Positions 36,309 through 47,544 of a stretch of 64,000 bases of DNA are shown piece by piece. A program made the translations under genes and the position numbers. The stretch covers positions 1,674,001 through 1,738,000 of the forward strand of contig NZ_CP081150.1 in the NCBI RefSeq assembly GCF_019665765.1, read 5' to 3'. The stretch is from Deefgea tanakiae (GTDB lineage Bacteria; Pseudomonadota; Gammaproteobacteria; Burkholderiales; Chitinibacteraceae). The notes beneath the pieces were generated by a model. The model was not told the DNA's origin and made no database searches. It worked only from the letters and a program-made list of their open reading frames with translations. Every line of letters begins with the position of its first letter. Position 1 is the first letter of the stretch.

Positions 36309-38684
36309 CTACTCGGTCTTGCCGCCACGCGCTAAAAAGAGCCACGTTTCAATGACTGTATCGGGATTAAGCGAAATCGTTTCAATCCCTTCCTCAACCA
36401 ACCATTGCGCAAAGTCTGGGTGATCAGATGGGCCTTGGCCGCAGATACCAACGTATTTACCCAATTTTCGGCACGCTTTAATCGACATCGACAGCATCGC
36501 TTTCACCGCTTCATCACGCTCATCAAATGAAGTCGACACGGGCCCGCCCGAATCACGATCAATCCCCAAGGTCAATTGGGTCATGTCGTTCGAGCCAATC
36601 GAGAAGCCATCAAAAAACTGCAAAAACTGTTCTGCGAGCACGGCATTGGCTGGAATTTCACACATCATGATGACACGTAGGCCATTTTCGCCCCGTTTCA
36701 GGCCATTGCGTTCCAATAATTCAATCACGCATTCTGCTTCTTTTAAAGTGCGAACAAAAGGAATCATCACTTCAATATTGGTTAAACCCATCACATCGCG
36801 CACCTTTTTCACCGCACGACACTCCAGCTCGAAACAATCGCGGAATGATTTATCGACATAACGCGCTGCGCCACGAAAACCAATCATCGGGTTTTCTTCA
36901 TGTGGCTCGTACTCCGTTCCTCCAAGCAAATTAGCGTATTCATTCGATTTAAAATCAGACAAACGTACAATCACTTTTTTAGGATGAAACGCAGCACCAA
37001 GCGTTGCAATCCCTTCGGCAATTTTGTCGATATAAAAATCAATCGCCGAGCGATAGCCTGCAATGCGCTCTTCAACTTGCGATTTCAAAGGCTCAGCTAA
37101 ATTCGGATACGCCAACAAGGCTTTCGGGTGAATACCGATCATGCGGTTAATAATGAATTCCAAGCGCGCCAAACCCACGCCGTCATTCGGTAATTGGCAG
37201 AAATCAAACGCCAATTCAGGATTGCCCACATTCATCATGATTTTAACGGGCGGCGTAGGTAAGGTTTGCAAAGCCACATCCATGCGTTCAAATTTGAGTA
37301 GGCCTTCATAAATAAAACCCGCATCGCCTTCGGCGCATGAAACGGTCACTTCGTCGCCTTCACGCAACATTTGCGTGGCATCGCCGCAACCCACAACAGC
37401 AGGAATACCGAGTTCACGAGCGATAATCGCTGCGTGGCAAGTACGGCCGCCGCGATTGGTGACAATCGCAGCCGCACGTTTCATCACAGGTTCCCAATCT
37501 GGATCTGTCATATCCGACACCAGCACGTCGCCCTCCTGAACACGATCCATTTCCGACACATTCCGAATGATGCGCACCTTGCCTTGGCCGATTTTCTGGC
37601 CAATTGCACGGCCTTCGGTAATAACACGACTGGTTTCTAGCATTCTAAATTTAGTCAGTTTGTCGGAGCCCGACTCTTGCGACTTCACTGTTTCTGGGCG
37701 GGCCTGCAAAATGTACAGCTTGCCGTCGATCCCATCGCGCCCCCACTCCACATCCATCGGGCGTTGATAATGTTGCTCAATAATTACTGCGTAACGCGCC
37801 AGCTCTTCCACTTCAGCATCCGAAATTGAAAACTGATGGCGCTCTGCTTGACTCACTGGAACGGTACGCACTGATTTGCCTGCAACCGACTCAATATCAA
37901 ACTCCATTTTTAGCGCTTTACCACCCAAATGACGGCGCACAATCGCTGGACGGCCTGCTGCTAAGGTTGGCTTGTGTACGAAAAACTCATCCGGATTAAC
38001 TGCGCCCTGCACCACCGTTTCACCCAAACCATAAGAAGCGGTCACAAACACGACCTGATCAAACCCAGACTCAGTATCAATCGTGAAGAGTACCCCTGCA
38101 GCGCCCTTATCAGACCTCACCATCCGCTGTATACCCGCCGATAGCGCAACCACTTTATGATCAAACCCTTTGTGCACACGGTAGGCAATCGCTCTATCGT
38201 TATACAGCGATGCAAACACATGCTTCATCGCATCAACGACGTTTTGGTAACCAACGATATTAAGGAAAGTTTCTTGCTGACCAGCAAATGAAGCATCTGG
38301 CAAGTCTTCAGCAGTCGCAGATGAACGCACCGCAACGGTGACGTTATCACCCAGCAGAGCGTAATGCTCGGCCATTTCAGCCTCTAGCTGTGCTGGCAAC
38401 GGTGTTGCCATAATCCAATCACGAATCTGCTTACCGACAACGGCAAGCTGTTTCACATCATCCACATCCAAAGTCGACAACACACCATCAATCCGATCTG
38501 CCAGACCTTGATGCGCAAGAAAAACACGATAAGCCTCTGCGGTAGTCGCAAAACCACCAGGCACTCGCACTCCTTTTTCAGTGAGCTGCGAAATCATTTC
38601 GCCCAACGAGGCATTTTTTCCACCCACTTTTTCTACGTCGTGCATGCGTAGATGAGCAAAGTCGAGTACGTATTTTTCGGTCAT
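36309..38684 (-). CDS. ppsA: Phosphoenolpyruvate synthase
   Basis: Converts pyruvate and ATP to PEP, AMP and phosphate for gluconeogenesis. 791 residues, normal. N-terminal ATP-binding domain ([36 protein letters not shown]), central phosphohistidine domain ([25 protein letters not shown] with catalytic His), C-terminal PEP-binding barrel ([19 protein letters not shown], and the [22 protein letters not shown] end). Divergent from ppsR, whose product switches the enzyme by phosphorylation. Confidence 0.97.
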   Translation of the reverse strand: MTEKYVLDFAHLRMHDVEKVGGKNASLGEMISQLTEKGVRVPGGFATTAEAYRVFLAHQGLADRIDGVLSTLDVDDVKQLAVVGKQIRDWIMATPLPAQLEAEMAEHYALLGDNVTVAVRSSATAEDLPDASFAGQQETFLNIVGYQNVVDAMKHVFASLYNDRAIAYRVHKGFDHKVVALSAGIQRMVRSDKGAAGVLFTIDTESGFDQVVFVTASYGLGETVVQGAVNPDEFFVHKPTLAAGRPAIVRRHLGGKALKMEFDIESVAGKSVRTVPVSQAERHQFSISDAEVEELARYAVIIEQHYQRPMDVEWGRDGIDGKLYILQARPETVKSQESGSDKLTKFRMLETSRVITEGRAIGQKIGQGKVRIIRNVSEMDRVQEGDVLVSDMTDPDWEPVMKRAAAIVTNRGGRTCHAAIIARELGIPAVVGCGDATQMLREGDEVTVSCAEGDAGFIYEGLLKFERMDVALQTLPTPPVKIMMNVGNPELAFDFCQLPNDGVGLARLEFIINRMIGIHPKALLAYPNLAEPLKSQVEERIAGYRSAIDFYIDKIAEGIATLGAAFHPKKVIVRLSDFKSNEYANLLGGTEYEPHEENPMIGFRGAARYVDKSFRDCFELECRAVKKVRDVMGLTNIEVMIPFVRTLKEAECVIELLERNGLKRGENGLRVIMMCEIPANAVLAEQFLQFFDGFSIGSNDMTQLTLGIDRDSGGPVSTSFDERDEAVKAMLSMSIKACRKLGKYVGICGQGPSDHPDFAQWLVEEGIETISLNPDTVIETWLFLARGGKTE

Positions 38685-38821
38685 ATGCTAAGGTCCTCAG
38701 AATGCTGCATTGCAAAATTATCTGATTCAGTTTAGCTTTTAAACGTTAATTGCCAAGTCAGGAATTACCTTTACTGGTTTTCCTGAGGATTGCGCGGTAT
38801 TCTGTTTAGACAGGGGGATTT

Positions 38822-39640
38822 ATGCGACGCACTGCCTTTTTTGTATCTGACCGAACCGGGATTACCGCCGAAATATTAGGGCATTCCTTACTTTCGCAAT
38901 TTGAAGACGTGAACTTCAATCGAATCACTTTGCCCTTTGTAGATACCGTGCAAAAAGCCGAAGAGGTGGCGCTTAATATTCGTCGCCACGCCGTTGTCGA
39001 TGGCTGTCGACCTTTGGTTTTCAGTACCATTATCGACCCTGTATTACGCAAAAAAATATTAGTCGAAGACGCATTAACCATTGATTTTCTTGAAAAATTT
39101 ATTGGACCACTCGAAGAAGAGCTCGGTGTGGAATCGACCCATACCGTGGGGCGTTCTCATTCGATTGGTAATTTTGAAGAATACAAAAATCGTATCGATG
39201 CGGTTAATTTCTCGATCAATCACGACGATGGCATCATGCCGCGAGACTTGGCCGAAGCGGACTTGATTTTGGTGGGTGTTTCCCGCTCAGGAAAAACGCC
39301 AACCTGCCTTTACCTAGCCTTACAGTTCGGCATCAAAGCGGCCAACTACCCACTGACACCAGAAGACTTTGGCCAACACACCCTGCCTCGCTTATTACTT
39401 CCGTATCGCAACAAATTGTTTGGCCTGACAATCGATCCAGTGCGTTTACAACAGATTCGTGAAGAACGAAAACCCGATAGTCGCTACTGCTCACTGGAAA
39501 CCTGCCAATTTGAAGTCGCAGAAGCCGAAGCGCTATTGCGTCATGTGGGAGTGCCGTACTTAAACACCACCAAAATGTCGATCGAAGAGCTTTCAACCAC
39601 CATCATGCATCGCACAGGCATCAAACGACGCACATATTGA
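38822..39640 (+). CDS. ppsR: PEP synthase regulatory protein PpsR (kinase/pyrophosphorylase)
   Basis: DUF299 protein that inactivates PEP synthase by ADP-dependent Thr phosphorylation and reactivates it by Pi-dependent dephosphorylation. 272 residues. N-terminal RRTAFFVSDRTGITAEILGHSLLSQ, and the P-loop VGVSRSGKTPTCLYLALQFGIKAANYPL. Divergent from its target gene ppsA across 137 bases. A terminator lies about 95 bases after the stop. Confidence 0.95.
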   Translation: MRRTAFFVSDRTGITAEILGHSLLSQFEDVNFNRITLPFVDTVQKAEEVALNIRRHAVVDGCRPLVFSTIIDPVLRKKILVEDALTIDFLEKFIGPLEEELGVESTHTVGRSHSIGNFEEYKNRIDAVNFSINHDDGIMPRDLAEADLILVGVSRSGKTPTCLYLALQFGIKAANYPLTPEDFGQHTLPRLLLPYRNKLFGLTIDPVRLQQIREERKPDSRYCSLETCQFEVAEAEALLRHVGVPYLNTTKMSIEELSTTIMHRTGIKRRTY

Positions 39641-39729
39641 AACATCACAACGCTTGAGTCGATTAAAGAGGCCATCCAGCAGTATCAATGATTCGCACAA
39701 GCATTCAGCACCACATCAAGTAAATTCAG

Positions 39730-39768
39730 AAAAACATCGTAAAATAGCCTCTTTTACGATGTTTTTGC
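39730..39768 (+). terminator. Terminator of ppsR
   Basis: AACATCGTAAAA / TTTTACGATGTT stem with TAGCCTC loop followed by T5. Confidence 0.85.
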
Positions 39769-39860
39769 GGCAAAAACCCGCTTACAGCGAAACACAGCTT
39801 CCTAGCACTGCCATGAAACGGTAAACTGCGTTCTTTCGCTGTTGTGATACCCGTTTATAT

Positions 39861-40583
39861 ATGACCAGCTTTGCCTACCCTGAAGAATCAACGAGTGTGT
39901 TTGAGTTCAAAAGCACCACGACTAAACTCACCGCATTCGTTCCCTGCACACTTGAGCCAGAAAAACTGATCCTTGCATTACAACAGCAGCTTGGCGATGG
40001 TGAACACTTTCTCTCTGACGAACAAATCGCCATTGATTTTAGTCTGCTCAAGAGCATTCCATCCGCGATTGAAATCCTCGCCTTGGTCAACTTATTACGT
40101 CAATTTCAGCTCAATCCAATTGTTGCACAAGGCGGCAATTTTGATCAGCAAGTGGCCGCTAAAGAAGCCGGCTTGGTGGTCTTACTCGATAGCGGGATTA
40201 CCCCAGCAGCTGCACCTCCCATCGTTGAGACTGTTGCAGCGCCTAGCGCAATGATTATTGATCGCCCTGTACGAACAGGACAGCAAGTCTATGCCAAAGG
40301 CTGCGACTTAATTGTACTGGCCTTGGTTTCGCATGGCGCTGAAGTTATTGCCGATGGCAATATTCATGTATATGCCCCCCTGCGCGGTCGCGCCCTAGCG
40401 GGTGCGCGCGGCGACACCAAAGCACGCATCTTTACCACTTGTATGGAAGCTGAATTAGTCTCTATCGCAGGGGTCTATCGCTCGCTGGATGAAAACTTGC
40501 CCGCTTCAATTGCGGGTAAGCACAGCCAAATTTATCTCGATCAGGACAAGCTCGTGATCGAAGCGCTTAACCAAACCAATTAA
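39861..40583 (+). CDS. minC: Septum site-determining protein MinC
   Basis: Inhibits FtsZ ring assembly away from mid-cell. 240 residues. N-terminal domain (about 1-105) begins [16 protein letters not shown]-terminal beta-helix that binds MinD carries [48 protein letters not shown], interrupted in this description only. Order minC-minD-minE with 41- and 3-base gaps shows one operon. Confidence 0.95.
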   Translation: MTSFAYPEESTSVFEFKSTTTKLTAFVPCTLEPEKLILALQQQLGDGEHFLSDEQIAIDFSLLKSIPSAIEILALVNLLRQFQLNPIVAQGGNFDQQVAAKEAGLVVLLDSGITPAAAPPIVETVAAPSAMIIDRPVRTGQQVYAKGCDLIVLALVSHGAEVIADGNIHVYAPLRGRALAGARGDTKARIFTTCMEAELVSIAGVYRSLDENLPASIAGKHSQIYLDQDKLVIEALNQTN

Positions 40584-40624
40584 GCCAAAACCAATTTATC
40601 TATTTACTATCCCAGGGGAACTCT

Positions 40625-41434
40625 GTGGCAAAAATCGTAGTGGTAACATCAGGCAAAGGCGGCGTTGGCAAAACGACGACCAGCGCTAGCTTTGCTTCTG
40701 GCTTGGCTTTACGTGGCTTTAAAACCGCCGTCATCGACTTTGACGTTGGCCTACGTAACCTCGATTTAATCATGGGTTGCGAGCGCCGCGTGGTGTATGA
40801 CTTTGTCAATGTTATTCAGGGCGAAGCTTCATTGCGCCAAGCACTAATCAAAGACAAAAACTGCGACAACCTCTATGTATTGCCTGCCTCGCAAACGCGA
40901 GATAAAGACGCACTATCGAAAGAAGGCGTTGAAAAAGTACTTAAAGAACTTGAGCACGATGGCTTTGACTACATCATCTGCGACAGCCCGGCGGGTATCG
41001 AAACGGGTGCGTTCTTAGCGCTTTATTACGCAGATGAAGCCATTGTTGTAACCAACCCTGAAGTCTCATCCGTACGTGACTCAGACCGTATCATCGGCAT
41101 TTTGGATGCAAAATCAAAACGCGCCGAAGACGGCGGCTCGGTCAAAACCCATTTACTGATTACGCGTTACAGCCCAGCCCGTGTTGAATCCGGCGAAATG
41201 CTCTCGCTCGATGATGTGCAACATTTGCTGCGCATTTCACTCATCGGGATTATTCCGGAATCAGAAGCCGTCTTGCAGGCCTCCAACTCAGGTACCCCAG
41301 CGATTCATAATGCAGGTACCGATGTATCGGAAGCCTATAAAGACGTGGTCGCACGCTTTTTGGGCGAAGAAAAACCAATGCGTTTTATTGAAGTACCAAA
41401 GGCACCGTTCTGGAAACGGTTGTTTGGGGGTTAA
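40625..41434 (+). CDS. minD: Septum site-determining ATPase MinD
   Basis: Membrane-associated ATPase that recruits MinC and oscillates with MinE. 269 residues. Deviant Walker A SGKGGVGKTT, switch DFDVGLRNLDLIMGCERRVVYD, ICDSPAGIE, and the C-terminal amphipathic membrane-targeting helix (APFWKRLFGG). GTG start with GGGGAA upstream. Second gene of minCDE. Confidence 0.98.
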   Translation: MAKIVVVTSGKGGVGKTTTSASFASGLALRGFKTAVIDFDVGLRNLDLIMGCERRVVYDFVNVIQGEASLRQALIKDKNCDNLYVLPASQTRDKDALSKEGVEKVLKELEHDGFDYIICDSPAGIETGAFLALYYADEAIVVTNPEVSSVRDSDRIIGILDAKSKRAEDGGSVKTHLLITRYSPARVESGEMLSLDDVQHLLRISLIGIIPESEAVLQASNSGTPAIHNAGTDVSEAYKDVVARFLGEEKPMRFIEVPKAPFWKRLFGG

Positions 41435-41437
41435 GCT

Positions 41438-41701
41438 ATGTCGATTCTGAGTTATTTTTTTGGCGAAAAGAAAAAAACCGCCAACGTCGCGCGTGAGCGT
41501 TTGCAAATTATTTTGGCCCACGAACGTGGCGGCCAAAATACGGCACCCGATTATTTGCCACAATTGCAGCGCGAATTGCTTGAAGTGATTTCTAAATACG
41601 TAGCGATCAATCCAGAAGACATCAAAGTGCAACTTGAACGCAAAGATGACTTTGAAGTGCTTGAACTCAACATCGTATTGCCAGAACATCACAAGCGCTA
41701 A
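41438..41701 (+). CDS. minE: Cell division topological specificity factor MinE
   Basis: 87 residues. The N-terminal membrane and MinD-binding segment ([30 protein letters not shown]) precedes the topological-specificity dimer domain ([26 protein letters not shown]). Three bases after minD, and followed by the operon terminator. Confidence 0.96.
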   Translation: MSILSYFFGEKKKTANVARERLQIILAHERGGQNTAPDYLPQLQRELLEVISKYVAINPEDIKVQLERKDDFEVLELNIVLPEHHKR

Positions 41702-41721
41702 GAAAAAGTTTGTAGTTCACC

Positions 41722-41752
41722 AAAAAGCTCAGCCCCCTGCTGAGCTTTTTTG
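41722..41752 (+). terminator. Terminator of minCDE
   Basis: AAAAAGCTCAG / CTGAGCTTTTTT stem with loop CCCCCTG. Confidence 0.85.
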
Positions 41753-41852
41753 TTTACCCTTTCAGCAAGCGGACTAGCTAGCGCACGAATGTTATACTTG
41801 AGGAAAATCAACCTATTCAAGAGGCTTTTGGCCTCGGCATTAAAGGCTTAGC

Positions 41853-42662
41853 ATGACCATCACCATTAAAACCGCCGAAGAAATTGAAAAAATGCGCGTA
41901 GCTGGCCGCCTCGGCAGCGAAGTATTGGACTACATCACACCATTTATTAAACCCGGCGTAACGACCGAAGAAATCGACCGTCTCTGCCATGAATACATGA
42001 TTAACGTGCAGGGTACTATTCCAGCACCATTGAATTACTGCCCTCCTGGCTATATACCGTATCCAAAATCAATTTGCACTTCGGTCAATAACGTCATTTG
42101 TCATGGCATCCCGAATGACAAGCCACTGAAAAATGGCGACGTGGTGAATTTGGATATCACCGTCATCAAAGACGGCTACCACGGCGACAATAGCCGTATG
42201 TATATGGTCGGCGACAATGTGGCCACGCACGCCAAACGCTTATCGCAAGTGACTTTTGACTGTATGTGGATCGGTATCGACCAAGTCAAACCTGGCGCAC
42301 GTTTGGGTGACATCGGTGCCGCCATTCAAAAGTACGCCGAAAAAGCCGGTTATTCGGTCGTTCGTGAATTTTGTGGCCACGGTATCGGCGCGGTGTTTCA
42401 CGAAGAGCCACAAGTTTTGCATTACGGCAAAGCGGGTACTGGCGTTGAGCTAAAACCAGGCATGATTTTCACGATTGAGCCGATGATTAATGCCGGTAAA
42501 CGTGAAATCAAGCAAATGAACGACGGTTGGACGATTGTGACCAAAGACCGGAGCTTATCGGCACAATGGGAGCACACGGTGCTGGTGACTGAAACGGGCT
42601 ACGAAGTATTGACCGTTTCAGCAGGCACTCCACCTCGCCCAGAGAAATACCTACTCGCCTAA
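41853..42662 (+). CDS. map: Type I methionine aminopeptidase
   Basis: Removes N-terminal Met from nascent proteins. 269 residues. Metal ligands are visible in order: NLDITVIKDGYHGDNSRM (two Asp), CGHGIGAVFHEEP (His), GMIFTIEPMI (Glu) and SAQWEHTVLVTE (Glu). PPRPEKYL forms the usual C-terminus. Followed by a terminator, although glnD starts only 53 bases later. Confidence 0.97.
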   Translation: MTITIKTAEEIEKMRVAGRLGSEVLDYITPFIKPGVTTEEIDRLCHEYMINVQGTIPAPLNYCPPGYIPYPKSICTSVNNVICHGIPNDKPLKNGDVVNLDITVIKDGYHGDNSRMYMVGDNVATHAKRLSQVTFDCMWIGIDQVKPGARLGDIGAAIQKYAEKAGYSVVREFCGHGIGAVFHEEPQVLHYGKAGTGVELKPGMIFTIEPMINAGKREIKQMNDGWTIVTKDRSLSAQWEHTVLVTETGYEVLTVSAGTPPRPEKYLLA

Positions 42663-42665
42663 TAC

Positions 42666-42692
42666 CAACGCCCTCGACTGAGGGCGTTTTTA
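42666..42692 (+). terminator. Terminator between map and glnD
   Basis: AACGCCCTC / GAGGGCGTT stem with GACT loop and T5. It lies immediately upstream of the glnD ribosome site, so glnD may depend partly on read-through. Confidence 0.75.
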
Positions 42693-42715
42693 CACCGTTG
42701 TATCCGGAGTTTGTC

Positions 42716-45280
42716 ATGCGCTCGGTCAGTGCCATTCGTGAATCCTACGCCACCGCCAAAATCGCAATACGCGATCGATTTGATGCCCCCGCCAAAGCCG
42801 CCCCACTACTGAATGCCTTGGCGCACTTGACCGACAAAACACTCATTGAACTCTGGGAGCGTCACGAATTTTATAATGATGTATTACTCTGTGCGGTAGG
42901 TGGGTATGGGCGTGGCGAGCTATACCCACACTCCGACATTGACCTACTGATTTTATTACCGGATCAGCCTAGCCCTGCCCTGCTCGAAAAACTCGAAGTC
43001 TTGGTCGGTGAGTTATGGGATATTGGCATCGAAGTTGGTCATTCAGTACGCACGACAACCGACTGCTTGGCCGAGGCCGAAAAGGACATTACCGTCCAAA
43101 CCGCCCTACTCGAAACCCGCGTACTCACTGGTGATAAAGAACGCTTTACCATTTTTATGGATACAGTTCATCGTCACATTGATCCAAAAGCGTTTTTTGA
43201 AGCCAAACTCATTGAACAACAAGCGCGCTACGGTCGTTTTAAAAACGCGACTTACAAACTTGAACCGAATATCAAAGAGGCGCCGGGCGGCCTGCGCGAT
43301 TTACATTTAATCGGCTGGATTGCAGCCAGCCAAAGGTTGGGTCGTGACTGGCATTCGCTCGCAGCGCTGGGCATGCTGACGTTTGAAGAAAACCGCAAAC
43401 TCTGTGAAGCAGAACGCGTACTGCGCACTTACCGCATCGCGCTGCATTGGCGCGCCAAACGCCGCGAAGACCGAATTTTATTTGATTACCAACATGCGCT
43501 AGCCAAAGATTTTGGCTTTGACGATATCTCTACCGCTGGCCGCATTACGCAACGCGCCAGTGAAGCGCTGATGGCGGAATATTACCTCGCAGCGCGCATC
43601 ATTACTCAGCTTGTGCCGATCTTACTGCATGCACTCCGTCAGCGAATTTACTCGTATTTAAGTAATACCACGCCGATTAACGATGATTTTTATATTCGCG
43701 ATGGTCATCTGGCCATCAACGATCCGCAACTGTTTAATAAAAATCCTTCGGCGATATTGGCGCTATTTTTACACCTTGAACAACGCCTTGAAGCCAGTGA
43801 TATTGCGCCCGAAACGCTGCGAGCACTGTGGCACGCGCGCGAACTAATTGATGATCAATTCCTGCAAAATCCGCACAACAAGCAACTGTTCATCGCGCTA
43901 TTTCGCGAGCCACGTGGTTTAACACGCATTTTGCGCCGCATGAATCAATACGGCGTGCTCGGCCGCTACATTCCTGAATTTGGCGATATTGTTGGCCGCA
44001 TGCAGCATGATTTATTTCATGTTTATACCGTCGATGAACATATTTTGATGGTATTGCGCAATATGCGCCGCTTCGCGGTTCCCGCATTTACCCATGAATA
44101 TCCGCTGTGCTCCAAGCTGATTGAAGAATTTGATCATCCTGAAGTCCTCTACTTAGCCGCGCTTTTTCACGACATCGGCAAAGGTCGTGGCGGTGATCAT
44201 TCACAAATCGGCGAAGACATCACCCGCGCTTGGTGCGCGCAACACCCACTACCGAGTGAAGATGCCGACCTCATTGTCTGGTTGGTTCGTCACCATTTAA
44301 CGATGTCGTCCATCGCGCAAAAACAAGACGTATACGACCCAGACGTCATTACCGAATTTGCAGCATTGGTGGGCACTCAGCGCCGACTCAATGCGCTGTA
44401 TTTGCTCACCGTCGCCGATATTCGTGGCACCAGCCCGAAAGTCTGGAATGCCTGGAAAGCCAAGCTACTCGAAGACTTATACAAAGGCACCCAAGGTTTT
44501 CTCAATCGCGAAAGCGGCCACGCTTGGCTGAGTGAGCGCCAAGAGGAAGCCCTCCGTCTGTTGCGCTTATATGGTTTGCGTAATGATGCGCACGAAGGCT
44601 TTTGGAAATTACTCGATACCGTGTATTTCCTTCGCCACGATGCCCGCGATATTGCATGGCATACACGGATGCTATTTGCCCGTACCCATTCTGATGAAAC
44701 CATCGTTCGCGCCAAGATTTCCGAATCCGGCGAAGGGCTACAAGTGGTCGTTTACGGGCCTGACCAGACTGATTTATTCGTGCAAATTTGTAGCTTTTTT
44801 GAGCGCGCGGGTTACTCGATTTTTGATGCACAAATTCACACCACGCATCACGGCTATGCGCTCGATACGTTTTACGTCTTCATCCCCGATAGCCTGCATA
44901 CCTCGTATCGCGATCTGATTAATTATGTTGAATTTGAGTTGAGCGAGCGCATTAATAAAAAAATGCCGATTCAAGCTGCGCCAACCGGCCGCCTCTCCCG
45001 ACAGCAAAAGCACTTTCCCGTCAAAACGCATGTGCAAATTCGCCCTGATGAAAAAGGCAAATATCACGTGTTATCTGTCGTTGCGGGCGATCGACCCGGC
45101 TTGCTATCGACCATTGCGCGAATTTTAGCCGCCAACCGGATCGAAATTCAATCAGCTAAAATTATGACTTTGGGCGAGCGTGCCGAGGATAATTTTTTGA
45201 TTTTCGGCCGCGCTCTCGGTGACGAAAAAATCGTTACTCAGTTAGAAAACGAGCTGCTTCAAGCACTCAATCCAAAATAG
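42716..45280 (+). CDS. glnD: Bifunctional uridylyltransferase/uridylyl-removing enzyme GlnD
   Basis: Glutamine sensor that adds or removes UMP on PII proteins and so sets nitrogen metabolism. 854 residues. Nucleotidyltransferase domain with GGYGRGELYPHSDIDLLIL (about 60-80), linker, HD hydrolase domain with LFHDIGKGRGGDHS (about 480), and two C-terminal ACT domains (VVVYGPDQTDLF... and LSVVAGDRPGLLSTIARIL). I chose ATG 42716 with CCGGAG 7 bases upstream rather than the ATG six codons earlier. Confidence 0.97.
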   Translation: MRSVSAIRESYATAKIAIRDRFDAPAKAAPLLNALAHLTDKTLIELWERHEFYNDVLLCAVGGYGRGELYPHSDIDLLILLPDQPSPALLEKLEVLVGELWDIGIEVGHSVRTTTDCLAEAEKDITVQTALLETRVLTGDKERFTIFMDTVHRHIDPKAFFEAKLIEQQARYGRFKNATYKLEPNIKEAPGGLRDLHLIGWIAASQRLGRDWHSLAALGMLTFEENRKLCEAERVLRTYRIALHWRAKRREDRILFDYQHALAKDFGFDDISTAGRITQRASEALMAEYYLAARIITQLVPILLHALRQRIYSYLSNTTPINDDFYIRDGHLAINDPQLFNKNPSAILALFLHLEQRLEASDIAPETLRALWHARELIDDQFLQNPHNKQLFIALFREPRGLTRILRRMNQYGVLGRYIPEFGDIVGRMQHDLFHVYTVDEHILMVLRNMRRFAVPAFTHEYPLCSKLIEEFDHPEVLYLAALFHDIGKGRGGDHSQIGEDITRAWCAQHPLPSEDADLIVWLVRHHLTMSSIAQKQDVYDPDVITEFAALVGTQRRLNALYLLTVADIRGTSPKVWNAWKAKLLEDLYKGTQGFLNRESGHAWLSERQEEALRLLRLYGLRNDAHEGFWKLLDTVYFLRHDARDIAWHTRMLFARTHSDETIVRAKISESGEGLQVVVYGPDQTDLFVQICSFFERAGYSIFDAQIHTTHHGYALDTFYVFIPDSLHTSYRDLINYVEFELSERINKKMPIQAAPTGRLSRQQKHFPVKTHVQIRPDEKGKYHVLSVVAGDRPGLLSTIARILAANRIEIQSAKIMTLGERAEDNFLIFGRALGDEKIVTQLENELLQALNPK

Positions 45281-45295
45281 ACACAGGAGCAGCAA

Positions 45296-46165
45296 ATGCG
45301 TTGGGATAAAATGCCGGAAGACCATAGCAATGTCGAAGACCGTCGCGCCAGTAGTGGCTCAGGTCGGCGTGGCGGTGGCAAGCTCAGTCTCGCAGGTATC
45401 GCCATCGTCATTGTGATTGGCTTAGTCATGGGCAAAAATCCAGTCGAAATTCTTGGCATGGTGATGCAATGGCCTGAAGGTAGTGCACCCACCCAGCAAG
45501 CTGGCCCCGTCAATACCGCCACCGACAATGATCAAGTCAAATCACAAGTCGTCAAAACGCTGACCGATACCCAAGACACTTGGCAGACGATTTTCCAGGA
45601 ATCGGGCCAAACCTATCAACAACCAAAATTAGTGTTATTTCGCAACGGCGTAGAAACCGCCTGCGGCAGCGCCACCTCGGCGGTCGGCCCGTTTTATTGT
45701 CCAGCCGACAGCAAGGTGTATCTTGACCTAGGCTTTTTTGACGACATGCACAAAAAACTCGGCGCGCCCGGCGACTTTGCACAAGCCTATGTGATCGCGC
45801 ACGAAGTCGGCCATCACATTCAGAACCTGACAGGTATCTCTGGCCAAGTTCACCAAAAGCAGCAGCAAGTCTCCAAAGCCAAAGGCAATGCTTTATCTGT
45901 ACGCTTGGAGTTGCAAGCCGACTGCTATGCAGGCGTGTGGGGGCATTACGCAGCGAAAAAAGGCCTGCTTGAAGCGGGTGATATGGAAGAAGCCCTTGTG
46001 GCTGCGAATGCCATTGGCGACGACACCTTGCAAAAAAATGCTGGCCACAGCGTAATGCCCGACTCGTTCACACACGGCACATCTGAACAGCGCATGGCGT
46101 GGTTTAAGCGCGGCATGGACAGCGGCGATGCGGGGCAATGTGACACCTTCAAAGCAAGCATCTAG
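45296..46165 (+). CDS. ypfJ: YpfJ-family neutral zinc metallopeptidase
   Basis: 289 residues. Charged N-terminus, one membrane span (LAGIAIVIVIGLVMG, about 33-48) and a periplasmic-facing zincin domain with HEVGHHIQNLTG and downstream LELQADCYAGVWGHYA supplying the third ligand. SDNDKK-like processing is not known; substrates of this family are unknown. Starts 15 bases after glnD with AGGAG, so probably cotranscribed. Confidence 0.9.
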   Translation: MRWDKMPEDHSNVEDRRASSGSGRRGGGKLSLAGIAIVIVIGLVMGKNPVEILGMVMQWPEGSAPTQQAGPVNTATDNDQVKSQVVKTLTDTQDTWQTIFQESGQTYQQPKLVLFRNGVETACGSATSAVGPFYCPADSKVYLDLGFFDDMHKKLGAPGDFAQAYVIAHEVGHHIQNLTGISGQVHQKQQQVSKAKGNALSVRLELQADCYAGVWGHYAAKKGLLEAGDMEEALVAANAIGDDTLQKNAGHSVMPDSFTHGTSEQRMAWFKRGMDSGDAGQCDTFKASI

Positions 46166-46215
46166 GTATATCAACCTAGGCAATATTAAATAATGCCTTC
46201 ATTAATATACCCAGC

Positions 46216-46245
46216 AAAAAGCCCAGCATCTGCTGGGCTTTATTT
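46216..46245 (+). terminator. Terminator after ypfJ
   Basis: AAAAGCCCAGCA / TGCTGGGCTTTA stem with TC loop, between convergent ypfJ and trhO. Confidence 0.8.
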
Positions 46246-46268
46246 TCCTCTCCTCAAATCAACAAACT

Positions 46269-47216
46269 TTACTTCGCTGGCTTCCTCATTTTGCGACCCA
46301 ATGGGCTAGGCTGCTGGCGTTTCTTTGCCAATTCGATTTGCTTTTGGCGCTCCATCGCGCCTTGGCGCGTTTTTTCGCTCAACGTATCATAGCAATGCGG
46401 GCAACTAATCCCTGCTACATATTGCGGCGATTGACGCTCTTCGCTTGAAACTGGCTGACGGCAAGCGTGACACAACTCAAAATCTCCCTCGCTCAAATCA
46501 TGACGCACCGTAACGCGATTGTCGAAAACAAAGCAATCGCCCTTCCATAACGTCTCTTCCTGCGGCACTTCTTCGAGGTATTTCAAAATCCCACCTTTCA
46601 AGTGGTAAACCTCTTCAAAACCCTCACCGAGCATATAACTCGACGCTTTCTCGCAGCGAATCCCGCCAGTGCAAAACATCGCGACTTTTTTGTGAACTGC
46701 TGGATCGAAATGCTCTTTGACATATTCAGGAAACTCGCGGAACGTTTCGGTCTTCGGATCAATCGCGCGCTCAAACGTACCAATCGCCACTTCATAATCA
46801 TTACGCGTGTCGATCACCAATACTTCTGGATCGGAAATAATCGCATTCCAATCTTTGGGCTCGACATAGGTGCCGACGGCTTTATTCGGATCAACGCCCG
46901 GTACGCCCAAAGTGACGATTTCTTTTTTTAATTTCACTTTGGTACGCAAAAACGGCTGCTCGTCGCAATATGACTCTTTATGATCGACATTCACCAAGCG
47001 CGGATCAGAACGCAACCACGCCAACAGGCCATCAATCCCCGCGCGCGTTCCTGCCACCGTGCCGTTAATGCCTTCATCGGCCAGCAGCAATGTGCCATGC
47101 ACATCCAGATCGATCATCGTTTGTAAAAGCGGCTCGCGCAGTGCGACGTAATCGCTCAGCGTGACAAATTGATATAAAGCGGCAACAACAATCTTGCCCT
47201 CACCTTGATTTGACAT
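46269..47216 (-). CDS. trhO: tRNA uridine(34) hydroxylase TrhO (YceA, rhodanese)
   Basis: Makes 5-hydroxyuridine at tRNA wobble position 34 with O2. 315 residues. N-terminal acylphosphatase-like domain (about 1-100, [14 protein letters not shown]), rhodanese domain with catalytic Cys in [17 protein letters not shown], then a C-terminal zinc-ribbon-like tail ([11 protein letters not shown]...[11 protein letters not shown]) with two CxxC pairs. Basic C-terminus. Single gene. Confidence 0.94.
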   Translation of the reverse strand: MSNQGEGKIVVAALYQFVTLSDYVALREPLLQTMIDLDVHGTLLLADEGINGTVAGTRAGIDGLLAWLRSDPRLVNVDHKESYCDEQPFLRTKVKLKKEIVTLGVPGVDPNKAVGTYVEPKDWNAIISDPEVLVIDTRNDYEVAIGTFERAIDPKTETFREFPEYVKEHFDPAVHKKVAMFCTGGIRCEKASSYMLGEGFEEVYHLKGGILKYLEEVPQEETLWKGDCFVFDNRVTVRHDLSEGDFELCHACRQPVSSEERQSPQYVAGISCPHCYDTLSEKTRQGAMERQKQIELAKKRQQPSPLGRKMRKPAK

Positions 47217-47544
47217 GAATTCTCCAAGTGGTCACCCGCGTAAAGGATGGACCTGATTTTTATGATGGGAGCGGATTTTACCTGAGCTAGAAGCACTTAA
47301 ACACTTGATGGATATACTTTTTTTTTAGAATCTAGACAATTTTTATTCGGAAGCGTCTACTCAGCGCTTAAAATTTCAGTATTAACATAGATTATTTAGC
47401 TCAAGCTCTTCGGCTAAATGTCAAAAAATGAGGACATACAATTGCGTGACTATGGCGCAAATAAACAGTTCCGCCTCAATTTCTATAAGGGTATTGCCAT
47501 AAAATTATTTATTTTAAGTATCTTTATAGCAATACCCACCCCAT
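47217..47544. other. Intergenic, AT-rich, with a 9-bp inverted repeat
   Basis: 328 bases between trhO and the efflux operon end. GGGTATTGC (47489-47497) and GCAATACCC (47529-47537) form an inverted repeat with a 31-base loop; it lies past the 3' end of the efflux operon but lacks a T-tract. No convincing gene. Confidence 0.5.
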